Source: JAICJR01 sp036555755 (GTDB lineage: Bacteria > Actinomycetota > Thermoleophilia > Solirubrobacterales > Thermoleophilaceae). From it: a stretch of DNA of 9,082 bases. How positions within the stretch are numbered: position 1 is the first letter of the stretch; every line of letters begins with the position of its first letter. The position numbers and the translations under genes are program-made. Location: contig DATBKS010000243.1 in the NCBI GenBank assembly GCA_036555755.1, positions 1 through 9,082 of the forward strand. The letters are read 5' to 3'. Shown piece by piece: positions 1 to 5,780 of the stretch. Below the pieces are notes generated by a model. It was given only the letters and a program-made list of their open reading frames with translations, had not been told where the DNA came from and searched no databases.

Positions 1-1
1 G

Positions 2-1147
2 CGGGCCTACGGCGCGCGCAAGGGGATCGACCCGGTGGCCGTCTTCGGCGGCGCGCCGATCCGCACCCAGCAGGCGCAGCTGCGCCAGGGCGGGCAGGTC
101 GTGGTCGGCACCGTCGGGCGCGTGCTGGACCTGATCTCCCGCCACTCGCTGATGCTCCACGCGGCGCGCTACATCGTGCTCGACGAGGCCGACGAGATGC
201 TCGACCTCGGCTTCCTCGAGGACGTCGAGAAGATCCTCAGCCTCGCCCCCGGCAGCCGCCAGACCGCGCTGTTCAGCGCGACGATGCCGACGGAGATCCG
301 GCGTCTGGCCGAGCGCCACCTGTACGACCCGGTGACGGTCAAGGTCAAGGCCGCGACGCTGACCATCGACACGGTCGAGCAGTTCTACCTGGAGACCAGG
401 CCGCAGGAGAAGACGGACAACCTCGCGCGCGTGCTGGAGGCCGAGCGCCCGCGCCAGGCGATCGTCTTCGTGCGCACGAAGATCCGCTGCGAGCAGCTCT
501 TCCGCACGCTGCGCGACCGCGGGATGAACGTCAAGGCCCTGCACGGCGACATGACCCAGGGCGGGCGCGACGGCGTGATGATCTCCTTCAAGGCCGGCCG
601 CGTGCCGATCCTCGTGGCCACCGACGTCGCCGCCCGCGGGCTGGACATCGCCTCGGTCACCCACATCGTGAACTTCGACGTCCCGACGTCGCCCGACGTC
701 TACGTCCACCGCATCGGGCGCACGGGCCGCGTCGGCCGCTCGGGGCGGGCGATCACGTTCGTGGAGCCGCGCCAGCGGCGCGAGCTGGAGGCGATCGAGC
801 GCCACGCCTCCACGCGCATCTCGCCCTGGGCCGAGGGCGCGCACGTCGGGCCGTCCACCGCCTCCGAGCGCCCGCGCCGCCACCGCAAGCCGCACGACGA
901 GCCGACCACGAACGGCACCGGCTACACGAAGCTGATCGCCAATGCCGGGCGCCACGAGGGCGTGGAGGCCGCCGACCTGATCGCCGCGATGACCGCCGGC
1001 GGCCTGGACGGCGAGGCCATCCGCAACGTCCGCATCCTCGAGCGCTTCGCGCTCGTCGAGGTGCCGTCGGACGACGTCACCCGCGTGGTGGAGCACGTCA
1101 CACAGGTGCACGGCAAGCCCGTGGCGCTTGAGCCCATTCGCAACTGA
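2..1147 (+). CDS. DEAD-box ATP-dependent RNA helicase, 5'-truncated, with DbpA-like RNA-binding tail
   Basis: This is the C-terminal 381 residues of an RNA helicase that unwinds or remodels RNA duplexes using ATP. The frame is open from base 2, so the Q motif, Walker A and the true start lie off the left edge. Visible motifs in partial numbering: VLDEADEMLDLGF with DEAD at 61-64, SAT at 92-94, IVFVRTK (motif IV), ATDVAARGLDI at 206-216 (motif V) and HRIGRTGR at 236-243 (motif VI). From about residue 307 (GYTKLIANAGRHEG) to the end, the sequence resembles the DbpA RNA-binding domain found in DeaD/CsdA and DbpA helicases, which act in ribosome assembly and cold adaptation. Motif Ib reads TVGR instead of the usual TPGR. 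A deaD/csdA-like assignment is likely, but the missing N-terminus prevents a firm symbol. The stop overlaps the Shine-Dalgarno sequence of the next gene, so the two are probably co-transcribed. Confidence 0.95.
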   Translation, partial: RAYGARKGIDPVAVFGGAPIRTQQAQLRQGGQVVVGTVGRVLDLISRHSLMLHAARYIVLDEADEMLDLGFLEDVEKILSLAPGSRQTALFSATMPTEIRRLAERHLYDPVTVKVKAATLTIDTVEQFYLETRPQEKTDNLARVLEAERPRQAIVFVRTKIRCEQLFRTLRDRGMNVKALHGDMTQGGRDGVMISFKAGRVPILVATDVAARGLDIASVTHIVNFDVPTSPDVYVHRIGRTGRVGRSGRAITFVEPRQRRELEAIERHASTRISPWAEGAHVGPSTASERPRRHRKPHDEPTTNGTGYTKLIANAGRHEGVEAADLIAAMTAGGLDGEAIRNVRILERFALVEVPSDDVTRVVEHVTQVHGKPVALEPIRN

Positions 1148-1152
1148 GGAGG
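1146..1152 (+). promoter_or_regulatory. Shine-Dalgarno site of the cyclophilin gene, overlapping the helicase stop
   Basis: GAGGAGG shares bases with the helicase TGA stop (1145-1147) and ends 4 nt before ATG 1157. This is the strongest ribosome-binding site in the left part of the window. It fixes the cyclophilin start and implies translational coupling with the helicase. Confidence 0.8.
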
Positions 1153-1156
1153 CCCT

Positions 1157-1612
1157 ATGTCGACCGCGACGATGACCACCAACCACGGTGACATCACGCT
1201 CGAGCTGTTCGACGACGACGCGCCCAAGACCGTCGACAACTTCCGCAAGCTGGCCCGCGACGGCTTCTACGACGGGCTGATCTTCCACCGCGTGATCCGC
1301 GACTTCATGATCCAGGGCGGCTGCCCGCAGGGCACCGGCACCGGCGGCCCGGGCTATGACTTCGAGGACGAGATCAACCCGCACAAAGTCGTCCGCGGCG
1401 CGCTGGCCATGGCCAACGCCGGGCCGAACACGAACGGCTCGCAGTTCTTCATCGTCACGGTGGACGAGGCCTCGTGGCTCGACGGCAAGCACACCGTGTT
1501 CGGCAAGGTCGTGTCCGGCATGGACACGGTCGACTCGATCGAGGGCGCTCCCACCGACGCGCGCGACAAGCCGGTCGAGGACGCGAAGATCGAGCGGATA
1601 GAGCTGTCCTGA
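1157..1612 (+). CDS. Cyclophilin-type peptidyl-prolyl cis-trans isomerase (cytoplasmic)
   Basis: A 151-residue single-domain cyclophilin that catalyses cis-trans isomerisation of prolyl peptide bonds during protein folding. The active-site block is F43-H44-R45...F50-M-I-Q53-G-G, followed by NGSQFFIVT, W107 and H112 (WLDGKHTVFGKV). These match human cyclophilin A R55, F60, Q63, W121 and H126 in identity and spacing. There is no signal peptide or membrane segment, so it should be cytoplasmic, like PpiB-type enzymes. The length is normal for a minimal bacterial cyclophilin. The start at ATG 1157 is set by GAGGAGG upstream and by MSTATMTTNHGDITLELF, which begins directly with the first beta strand. 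It lies 9 nt behind the helicase, and the next gene begins 17 nt after its stop, so all may share one transcript. Confidence 0.95.
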   Translation: MSTATMTTNHGDITLELFDDDAPKTVDNFRKLARDGFYDGLIFHRVIRDFMIQGGCPQGTGTGGPGYDFEDEINPHKVVRGALAMANAGPNTNGSQFFIVTVDEASWLDGKHTVFGKVVSGMDTVDSIEGAPTDARDKPVEDAKIERIELS

Positions 1613-1620
1613 TGTGAGAG

Positions 1621-1645
1621 GGTTGGCGCATGGGCCGCGCCAACC
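1621..1645 (+). repeat. Perfect 9-bp inverted repeat with the start codon of the next gene in its loop
   Basis: The arm GGTTGGCGC at 1621-1629 is exactly complementary to GCGCCAACC at 1637-1645. The 7-nt loop (1630-1636) begins with the ATG of the secreted-protein gene. In RNA, G1620 and U1646 can add a G-U pair. The purine-rich ribosome-binding sequence (GAGAGGG, about 1616-1622) runs into the left arm. The hairpin should therefore affect initiation on this gene. No U-run follows the right arm, so it is not a standard intrinsic terminator for the cyclophilin. The repeat is directly visible; the regulatory role is inferred. Confidence 0.85.
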
Positions 1646-2352
1646 TCGCGCTCATACTGGCCCTCGTCGCATCGGCCGTGTTGCCGGCGGCGTCTGCCGC
1701 GCGCAAATTCCACTACAGCCACCGGGTCTCGATCAGCGGTTCGCTCGTGGACCACTGGACGATCAATGACACGCGCAGCTGCGGGCCCGTAGGCGATGGC
1801 ACCGTGTCTGTTGACTTCCACCAGCGGCGCGCGGCCAAGGCACGCGTGGAGTACAACCGGGTCGAAGGCCGCTGGGAGGCATTGGTCCCAACCGGCGGCC
1901 TCCTGGGAGGCCTCCCGGCGAAGCCAGTCGTGGGAACGATCAGCCTCGCGGACAACACGGTTGCCACCCCGCCACTTCCCGGCTTCGACTGCTTAGACCA
2001 ACCGATCGACAAGTCCGGCTGCGGCACATCGTCGCTGGGCGGGAAGGCGGACATTGACGGCGTCCGTCGCGGGTTCACGGCCGACCTGAGCAGCAGCTTC
2101 CGGCCGAAGCACGGTGAGTGCGGTCACGGCAATGTGGAGTCTTGGACGCAGTTCCCCCAAGCCGTCGGTGGAGTGAATGGCGGACTCGTGCGGGTCAAGA
2201 TGCCGAGCCCCCGCTCGTTCAAGCGACACCGCACCGTGACGGTCACCGGGACCGTCCACAAGTCGAGCTCGTTCGGCGGCTCCGATCCCGACCAGCCCAA
2301 GGTCACCGACGACGTAACTCGCACGGTCACGATCACCTTCAAGAGGCTCTAA
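1630..2352 (+). CDS. Secreted protein of unknown function, paralog 1 of a tandem pair
   Basis: A 240-residue protein I do not recognise as a named family. Residues 1-23 form a Sec-type signal peptide: MGRAN, a hydrophobic core LALILALVASAVL, then an Ala-rich ASA site, with cleavage expected just before RKFHYSHRVS. The mature chain is hydrophilic, rich in Thr/Val strands and probably beta-rich, with no membrane anchor or LPXTG motif. Cysteines at 51, 121, 131 and 164 all align with cysteines in the downstream paralog and could form two disulfides. Blocks shared with that paralog are KFHYxHRVSxSG, VDHWTINDxRxC, VGDGTVxVxF, xSGCG/xDGCG, MPSxRxF and the C-terminal DDxTRTxTxTFxxL. The start codon sits in the loop of a perfect hairpin. 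Its GC content looks lower than that of the neighbouring housekeeping genes, which could reflect weaker selection or transfer. Confidence 0.85.
   Translation: MGRANLALILALVASAVLPAASAARKFHYSHRVSISGSLVDHWTINDTRSCGPVGDGTVSVDFHQRRAAKARVEYNRVEGRWEALVPTGGLLGGLPAKPVVGTISLADNTVATPPLPGFDCLDQPIDKSGCGTSSLGGKADIDGVRRGFTADLSSSFRPKHGECGHGNVESWTQFPQAVGGVNGGLVRVKMPSPRSFKRHRTVTVTGTVHKSSSFGGSDPDQPKVTDDVTRTVTITFKRL
2341..2346 (+). promoter_or_regulatory. Shine-Dalgarno site for paralog 2 inside the end of paralog 1
   Basis: AAGAGG encodes part of the last codons of paralog 1 and lies 9 nt before GTG 2356. This supports the GTG start, which is only 3 nt after the TAA stop, and suggests that the pair is translated from one message. 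Confidence 0.55.
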
Positions 2353-2355
2353 CCC

Positions 2356-3087
2356 GTGTCCCGTGCCACCTCCCTCGTGTTCGCGGCGGCGCTGATCGCG
2401 GCGGCGGCTCTGCCTGCGGAGTCAGCGGCCAAGTTCCATTACACGCACAGGGTGTCGCTGAGCGGCACGTGGGTGGATCACTGGACGATCAATGACCCGC
2501 GCACCTGCGACGCGGTGGGCGACGGCACGGTCACCGTCACGTTCCGGTCGCGAAGCCCCGCGAAGGTGAGCGTTCTGCCACCGAGCAAGCACAACCTGCG
2601 GTGGCAGTTCAGCGCCCCGTACGGCTCGTTCCATATCCCGAGCGGCCTACCGCCGAAGGCTGCCGTCGCCACGATCGATCGCGTGGACAACACCACGCAG
2701 CGCACGTCGCCCGAGGACGACTGCTCCGAGATCCCGCTGCTCAAGGACGGCTGCGGCAGCGCCCGCCTGGGTCACGCGCAGGTCTACGTGTACGGCCAGG
2801 ACCGCAAGCGCCTCAAGGCCAGTCTGTACAGCGACGACTTCCGCGACTTCAAGGATCCCAAGACGAGCTGTGGCACGGGCAACGCCACCCGCTTCGACGA
2901 GACTCCCTGCAGACCGAACATCTTCCCCCTGTTCGGGCGCATGCCCAGCGTCAGGACGTTCAGGCGCAAGCACAGCGTCAGCATCACGGCCACGAGCCAT
3001 GAGTCGTGCACAAATCAGGACGTGGCTGACGGCACGATCACTGACGACATCACGCGCACGATCACGGTCACCTTCACGAAGCTCTAG
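2356..3087 (+). CDS. Secreted protein of unknown function, paralog 2 of a tandem pair
   Basis: A 243-residue secreted protein, clearly homologous to the preceding gene over its whole length. The signal peptide spans about residues 1-23 (LVFAAALIAAAALPAESA), with cleavage expected before AKFHYTHRVS. Cysteines 51, 123, 133 and 172 align with the four of paralog 1. C185 and C218 are extra and may form a third disulfide here. The C-terminus DDITRTITVTFTKL matches the DDVTRTVTITFKRL end of paralog 1. The GTG start is preferred because the signal peptide begins immediately and AAGAGG lies 9 nt upstream. The two copies share an identical 18-nt stretch (1753-1770 and 2479-2496) but have diverged elsewhere, so the duplication is old. 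The function is unknown; an extracellular or cell-surface beta-sandwich protein is a guess from composition. Confidence 0.85.
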   Translation: MSRATSLVFAAALIAAAALPAESAAKFHYTHRVSLSGTWVDHWTINDPRTCDAVGDGTVTVTFRSRSPAKVSVLPPSKHNLRWQFSAPYGSFHIPSGLPPKAAVATIDRVDNTTQRTSPEDDCSEIPLLKDGCGSARLGHAQVYVYGQDRKRLKASLYSDDFRDFKDPKTSCGTGNATRFDETPCRPNIFPLFGRMPSVRTFRRKHSVSITATSHESCTNQDVADGTITDDITRTITVTFTKL

Positions 3088-3098
3088 CCGGGGCGAAA

Positions 3099-3155
3099 CT
3101 GGCTGCGTGGCCAAGGTCTGCGTAGACTCCTCATTCGCCGGAGTCAGCTAGCCAG
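3099..3155 (+). repeat. Leader dyads upstream of the aldehyde dehydrogenase gene
   Basis: The 80-nt gap 3088-3167 contains three helices. GACTCC at 3125-3130 pairs with GGAGTC at 3140-3145 across a 9-nt spacer. GGTCT at 3115-3119 pairs with AGACT at 3124-3128 (one G-U pair, 4-nt loop) and competes with the first for bases 3125-3128. CTGGCT at 3099-3104 pairs with AGCCAG at 3150-3155, touching the AGGAGG ribosome-binding site. The 21-bp GACTCC dyad could instead be a DNA operator near the transcription start. No T-run follows, so a plain terminator is unlikely. Confidence 0.55.
3100..3128 (+). promoter_or_regulatory. Weak candidate sigma-70 promoter for aldh-osmC
   Basis: TAGACT at 3123-3128 fits the TAnnnT form of actinobacterial -10 boxes. 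TGGCTG at 3100-3105 lies 17 nt upstream as a poor -35. The transcript would start near 3135, giving a leader of about 33 nt with AGGAGG. The -10 box overlaps the left arm of the GACTCC/GGAGTC dyad, a usual place for a repressor site. Position supports it more than sequence match does. Confidence 0.35.
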
Positions 3156-3159
3156 GAGG
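3154..3159 (+). promoter_or_regulatory. Shine-Dalgarno site that sets the aldehyde dehydrogenase start
   Basis: A perfect AGGAGG sits 8 nt before ATG 3168 but only 2 nt before the in-frame GTG at 3162. The ATG is therefore the likely start, and the two extra residues (M-A) from GTG are not used. Confidence 0.8.
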
Positions 3160-3167
3160 GGGTGGCG

Positions 3168-4715
3168 ATGTCCACCGTGGAAGCGCAGCCGGAAGTCCAG
3201 GACAACGGACACGGCGCAGTAGGAATCCCTGTCGAGAACCCCGCCACGGGGGAGACCATCGCCACGGTGCCGGACATGGACTCGGCACAGGTGAAGGGCC
3301 TCGTCGACCGCGCCCGCGCCGCGTTCCCGGCATGGAACGAGCTCGGCTTCGACGGCCGCGCCGAGGTCTTCTACGAGATGCGCCGCTGGATGATCGAGAA
3401 CCGCGACCGCGTGATCGGCACGATCGTCGACGAGAATGGCAAGCCGCCCGACGAGGCGATGCTCACCGAGCTCGTCTACATGGCCGACTCGCTCGGCTTC
3501 TGGGCGAAGAACGCCCCCAAGTACCTGGGCGACGAGCGTGTGCGCACCCACTCGCCGCTGCTGCTCGGCAAGAAGGTGATCGTCCGCTACCGGCCGTACG
3601 GCGTCGTGGGCGTGATCGGCCCGTGGAACTACCCGCTGTCGAACAACTTCGGCGACGCGCTGCCTGCGCTCGCCGCCGGCAACAGCGTCGTGCTGAAGCC
3701 AAGCGAGGTGACGCCGCTGACGTCGCTGCTCATGGAGGAGGGCTTCCGTGCCGCGGGCGGCACTCCGGACGCGTTCCTCGTGGCCACCGGCCGCGGTGAG
3801 ACCGGCGCCGCGCTCGTCGATCACGCCGACGCGATCATGTTCACCGGCTCGACGGGCACCGGCAAGAAGATCATGGCCCGCGCGGCCGAGACGCTCACGC
3901 CCGTGTCGCTCGAGCTGGGCGGCAAGGACCCGATGATCGTGCTGAAGGACGCCGACCTCGAGCGCGCGGCGAACATGGCGGTGCAGTGGGGGATGAGCAA
4001 CAGCGGGCAGATCTGCATGTCCGTCGAGCGCGTCTACGTCGAGGAGCCGATCTACGACGAGTTCGTGAACAAGGTGGTCGAGAAGACCAAGGCCCTGCGC
4101 CAAGGTGCGCCCGGCGCCGCCGGCTCCGTCGACGTGGGGGCAATGACGTTCCCGCCGCAGCTCGAGAAGGTGGAGGCGCACGTGAAGGACGCGCTCGACA
4201 AGGGCGCTCGTGTGCTGACCGGCGGCAAGCGCGCCGAGGGCCCGGGGCGCTTCTACGAGCCGACCGTGCTCGTGGACGTCGACCACTCGATGACCTGCAT
4301 GACCGACGAGACGTTCGGCCCGACGCTGCCGATCATGAAGGTGCGCGACGAGGACGAGGCGGTGCGCATGGCCAATGACTCCGGCTATGGGCTGAACTCG
4401 AGCGTCTTCACCCGCGACGTTCAGAAGGGCGAGCGCATCGCGCGCCAGGTCGAGGCGGGCAGCACGTGTGTCAACGACGCGCTGATGAACTACCTCGCCC
4501 AGGAGGCGCCGTTCGCCGGGATGAAGGGCTCCGGCATCGGCGCGCGGCACAGCGCGGCGGGCATCCGCAAGTTCGCGCAGCCGCAGACGATCCTCGTCAC
4601 GCGCTTCGGCCCCAGCAAGGAGCCGACAATGTTCCCCAACAGCGCTAAGAAGGCGAAGCTGATGGAGAAGGCCGTCGTCCTCATGTACGGGCGCAAGCGC
4701 AAGAAGAAGGGATGA
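3168..4715 (+). CDS. NAD(P)-dependent aldehyde dehydrogenase (ALDH superfamily)
   Basis: A 515-residue ALDH that oxidises an aldehyde to its carboxylic acid through a thiohemiacetal on the catalytic cysteine. Key residues are N154 (GPWNYPLSNN, oxyanion), K177 and E180 (LKPSE, cofactor ribose), the GSTGTGKKI Rossmann turn, E249 (LELGGKDP, general base), C283 (NSGQICMSVERVYV, nucleophile) and E381 (DETFGP). The E249 to C283 spacing of 34 equals that of human ALDH2 (268/302), so the enzyme looks intact. E180 in KPSE usually favours NAD over NADP. The tail ends in a very basic GRKRKKKG after a short hydrophobic stretch (MEKAVVLMYG), which may touch a membrane or nucleic acid. The substrate cannot be read from sequence; semialdehyde and medium- or long-chain aldehyde groups are possible. 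It is followed after 3 nt by an OsmC gene, suggesting a detoxification operon. Confidence 0.95.
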   Translation: MSTVEAQPEVQDNGHGAVGIPVENPATGETIATVPDMDSAQVKGLVDRARAAFPAWNELGFDGRAEVFYEMRRWMIENRDRVIGTIVDENGKPPDEAMLTELVYMADSLGFWAKNAPKYLGDERVRTHSPLLLGKKVIVRYRPYGVVGVIGPWNYPLSNNFGDALPALAAGNSVVLKPSEVTPLTSLLMEEGFRAAGGTPDAFLVATGRGETGAALVDHADAIMFTGSTGTGKKIMARAAETLTPVSLELGGKDPMIVLKDADLERAANMAVQWGMSNSGQICMSVERVYVEEPIYDEFVNKVVEKTKALRQGAPGAAGSVDVGAMTFPPQLEKVEAHVKDALDKGARVLTGGKRAEGPGRFYEPTVLVDVDHSMTCMTDETFGPTLPIMKVRDEDEAVRMANDSGYGLNSSVFTRDVQKGERIARQVEAGSTCVNDALMNYLAQEAPFAGMKGSGIGARHSAAGIRKFAQPQTILVTRFGPSKEPTMFPNSAKKAKLMEKAVVLMYGRKRKKKG

Positions 4716-4718
4716 GCC

Positions 4719-5156
4719 ATGGCTGCTGAGAGCACTGCCAACGCCGTATGGGAAGGCGATCTCGCCCACGGTGGCGGGCGCGTCGCGCCGAGCAGCGGCG
4801 CGTTCCCCGAGCAGGAGGTCACCTGGGCCTCGCGCACCGCGCGCTCTGCCGGCAAGACCTCGCCCGAGGAGCTGATCGCCGCCGCGCACGCGGCGTGTTA
4901 CGCGATGGCGTTCTCGCACACGCTCGCCGAGGCGGGCCACGCGCCTGAGCGGGTGGAGGTGAGCGCCACCGCGACGTTCGACGTCGAGGGCGGGCCGCGC
5001 ATCTCGACAATGGCGCTCGTCGTGCGCGGGCGTGTGCCCGGGATCGAGGACGCGGCCTTCCAGGAGGCGGCGAACGGCGCCAAGGATGGTTGCCCGGTGT
5101 CGGGCGCGCTGAAGGGAAACGTCGAGATCACGCTCGACGCGACGCTCGAGAGCTAG
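4719..5156 (+). CDS. osmC: OsmC-family thiol peroxidase (organic hydroperoxide reductase)
   Basis: A 145-residue OsmC/Ohr-superfamily protein, which reduces organic hydroperoxides to alcohols with a pair of cysteines, usually re-reduced by lipoylated proteins. C60 lies in TSPEELIAAAHAACYAMAF and C125 in DGCPVSGAL. The 65-residue spacing and positions match E. coli OsmC (C59/C125), and E50/E51 precede the first cysteine as in the family. The TSPEELIAAAHAACY helix and the full length indicate an intact OsmC-subfamily enzyme rather than Ohr, though the split is hard to make by eye. ATG 4719 is 3 nt after the ALDH stop with AAGGGA 6 nt upstream, so the two genes form an operon. ALDH plus OsmC would remove aldehydes and hydroperoxides, both products of lipid peroxidation; that link is inferred. 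Confidence 0.93.
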   Translation: MAAESTANAVWEGDLAHGGGRVAPSSGAFPEQEVTWASRTARSAGKTSPEELIAAAHAACYAMAFSHTLAEAGHAPERVEVSATATFDVEGGPRISTMALVVRGRVPGIEDAAFQEAANGAKDGCPVSGALKGNVEITLDATLES

Positions 5157-5158
5157 CG

Positions 5159-5219
5159 ACCCAGGTCACTAGCGCGGCACGAGCGCGATCACGGTTTCCG
5201 TGCCCGGGGCGACCTGGGT
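5159..5219. repeat. Nested dyad at the convergent osmC / double-PTH2 junction
   Basis: ACCCAGGTC at 5159-5167 is the exact reverse complement of GACCTGGGT at 5211-5219 (9 bp). Between them lies a smaller hairpin, CACGG-TTT-CCGTG, at 5190-5202. The element begins 2 nt after the osmC stop and covers the last codons of the minus-strand gene. It could fold in transcripts from either side and protect or help end both messages. There is no T-tract, so it is not a textbook intrinsic terminator. The two genes have only 12 nt between their stops. Confidence 0.5.
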
Positions 5220-5780
5220 GTGGCCGGCATCGCTCACGACGACCGCCTCGGGGTCGTCATGGAGCTCATCCCAGTTCTCCGTGACGAGCCGCCCGGGGCG
5301 GCCCGCCTCGCGCCAGGCGTCGAAGCGCTCCTTGTGCTTGTCGCCGAACTCCTCGACGCACATCAGCGCGGCATGGCCGGCCTGGGCCATCGCCTTGCCC
5401 TGCGTGCGCATCACGCCGGGCCTGATCACGTAGCGCATCGCGGGCTCGCCGGGCGGCGGAGGTTGTTCCTTCGGTCTCGGCGCGTCGGTGAACGGCTGGA
5501 GCGCGGCGAGCAGTTCCGACCGCTCCGACCTTTGGCGGGGCGGCAGGCAGAGCAGCACACTGCTCACGACCGAGCACGGCTCCTCGCGGCGAATCTCCGC
5601 GAATTCCTCCTCTCCCGCCCTCAGCGCCACCTTGCGCGGCCGCTCATGCCACTCCTCGAACGGCCCGAAGCGCTCCACGCAGTCCACGGCTGCCGCGCCC
5701 GCGCCCGCCATCGCCTGCTCGAGCGTGAACGGCACCCCGCTGCGCACCACGTAGTACATGACCCACGGGTCGTCGGTCAT
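5169..5780 (-). CDS. Double PTH2-like (peptidyl-tRNA hydrolase 2) protein with degenerate first domain
   Basis: A 203-residue protein with two PTH2-fold-like halves. The C-terminal half (115-203) carries the family signature: MRYVIRPG strand, then GKAMAQAGHAAL with K129 and H136, and D184-A-G-H-T188-Q-V-A-P-G near the end, equivalent to the DAGxTQxAPG motif of archaeal and eukaryotic Pth2, which cleaves peptidyl-tRNA. The N-terminal half (8-82) repeats the layout (MYYVVRSG, LEQAMAGAGAAAV, KVALRAGEEE, VSSVLLCLP) but has Q22 and A29 where K129 and H136 stand, and lacks DAGxTQ, so it should be catalytically dead. A Pro-rich linker (about 101-113) joins them. The start at 5780 overlaps the HAD stop as ATGA; a longer frame to 5909 is an Arg/Pro-rich shadow. 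Whether it acts on peptidyl-tRNA, another ester or amide, or only binds a ligand is open. Confidence 0.8.
   Translation of the reverse strand: MTDDPWVMYYVVRSGVPFTLEQAMAGAGAAAVDCVERFGPFEEWHERPRKVALRAGEEEFAEIRREEPCSVVSSVLLCLPPRQRSERSELLAALQPFTDAPRPKEQPPPPGEPAMRYVIRPGVMRTQGKAMAQAGHAALMCVEEFGDKHKERFDAWREAGRPGRLVTENWDELHDDPEAVVVSDAGHTQVAPGTETVIALVPR

Noticed and set aside
109..120. TVGR instead of TPGR in helicase motif Ib
   Set aside because: Other motifs are intact and this position tolerates change; it is not enough to suggest altered function.
4715..4724. 10-bp palindrome AGCCATGGCT centred on the osmC start codon
   Set aside because: No loop, so no RNA hairpin, and CCATGG around a start followed by an Ala codon is common in GC-rich genes.
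3144..4940. 598-codon open frame on the minus strand opposite the aldehyde dehydrogenase
   Set aside because: It is the antisense shadow of a GC-rich gene: the translation is rich in Arg, Ala, His and Val with no domain motifs, while the plus strand encodes a complete ALDH with every catalytic residue.
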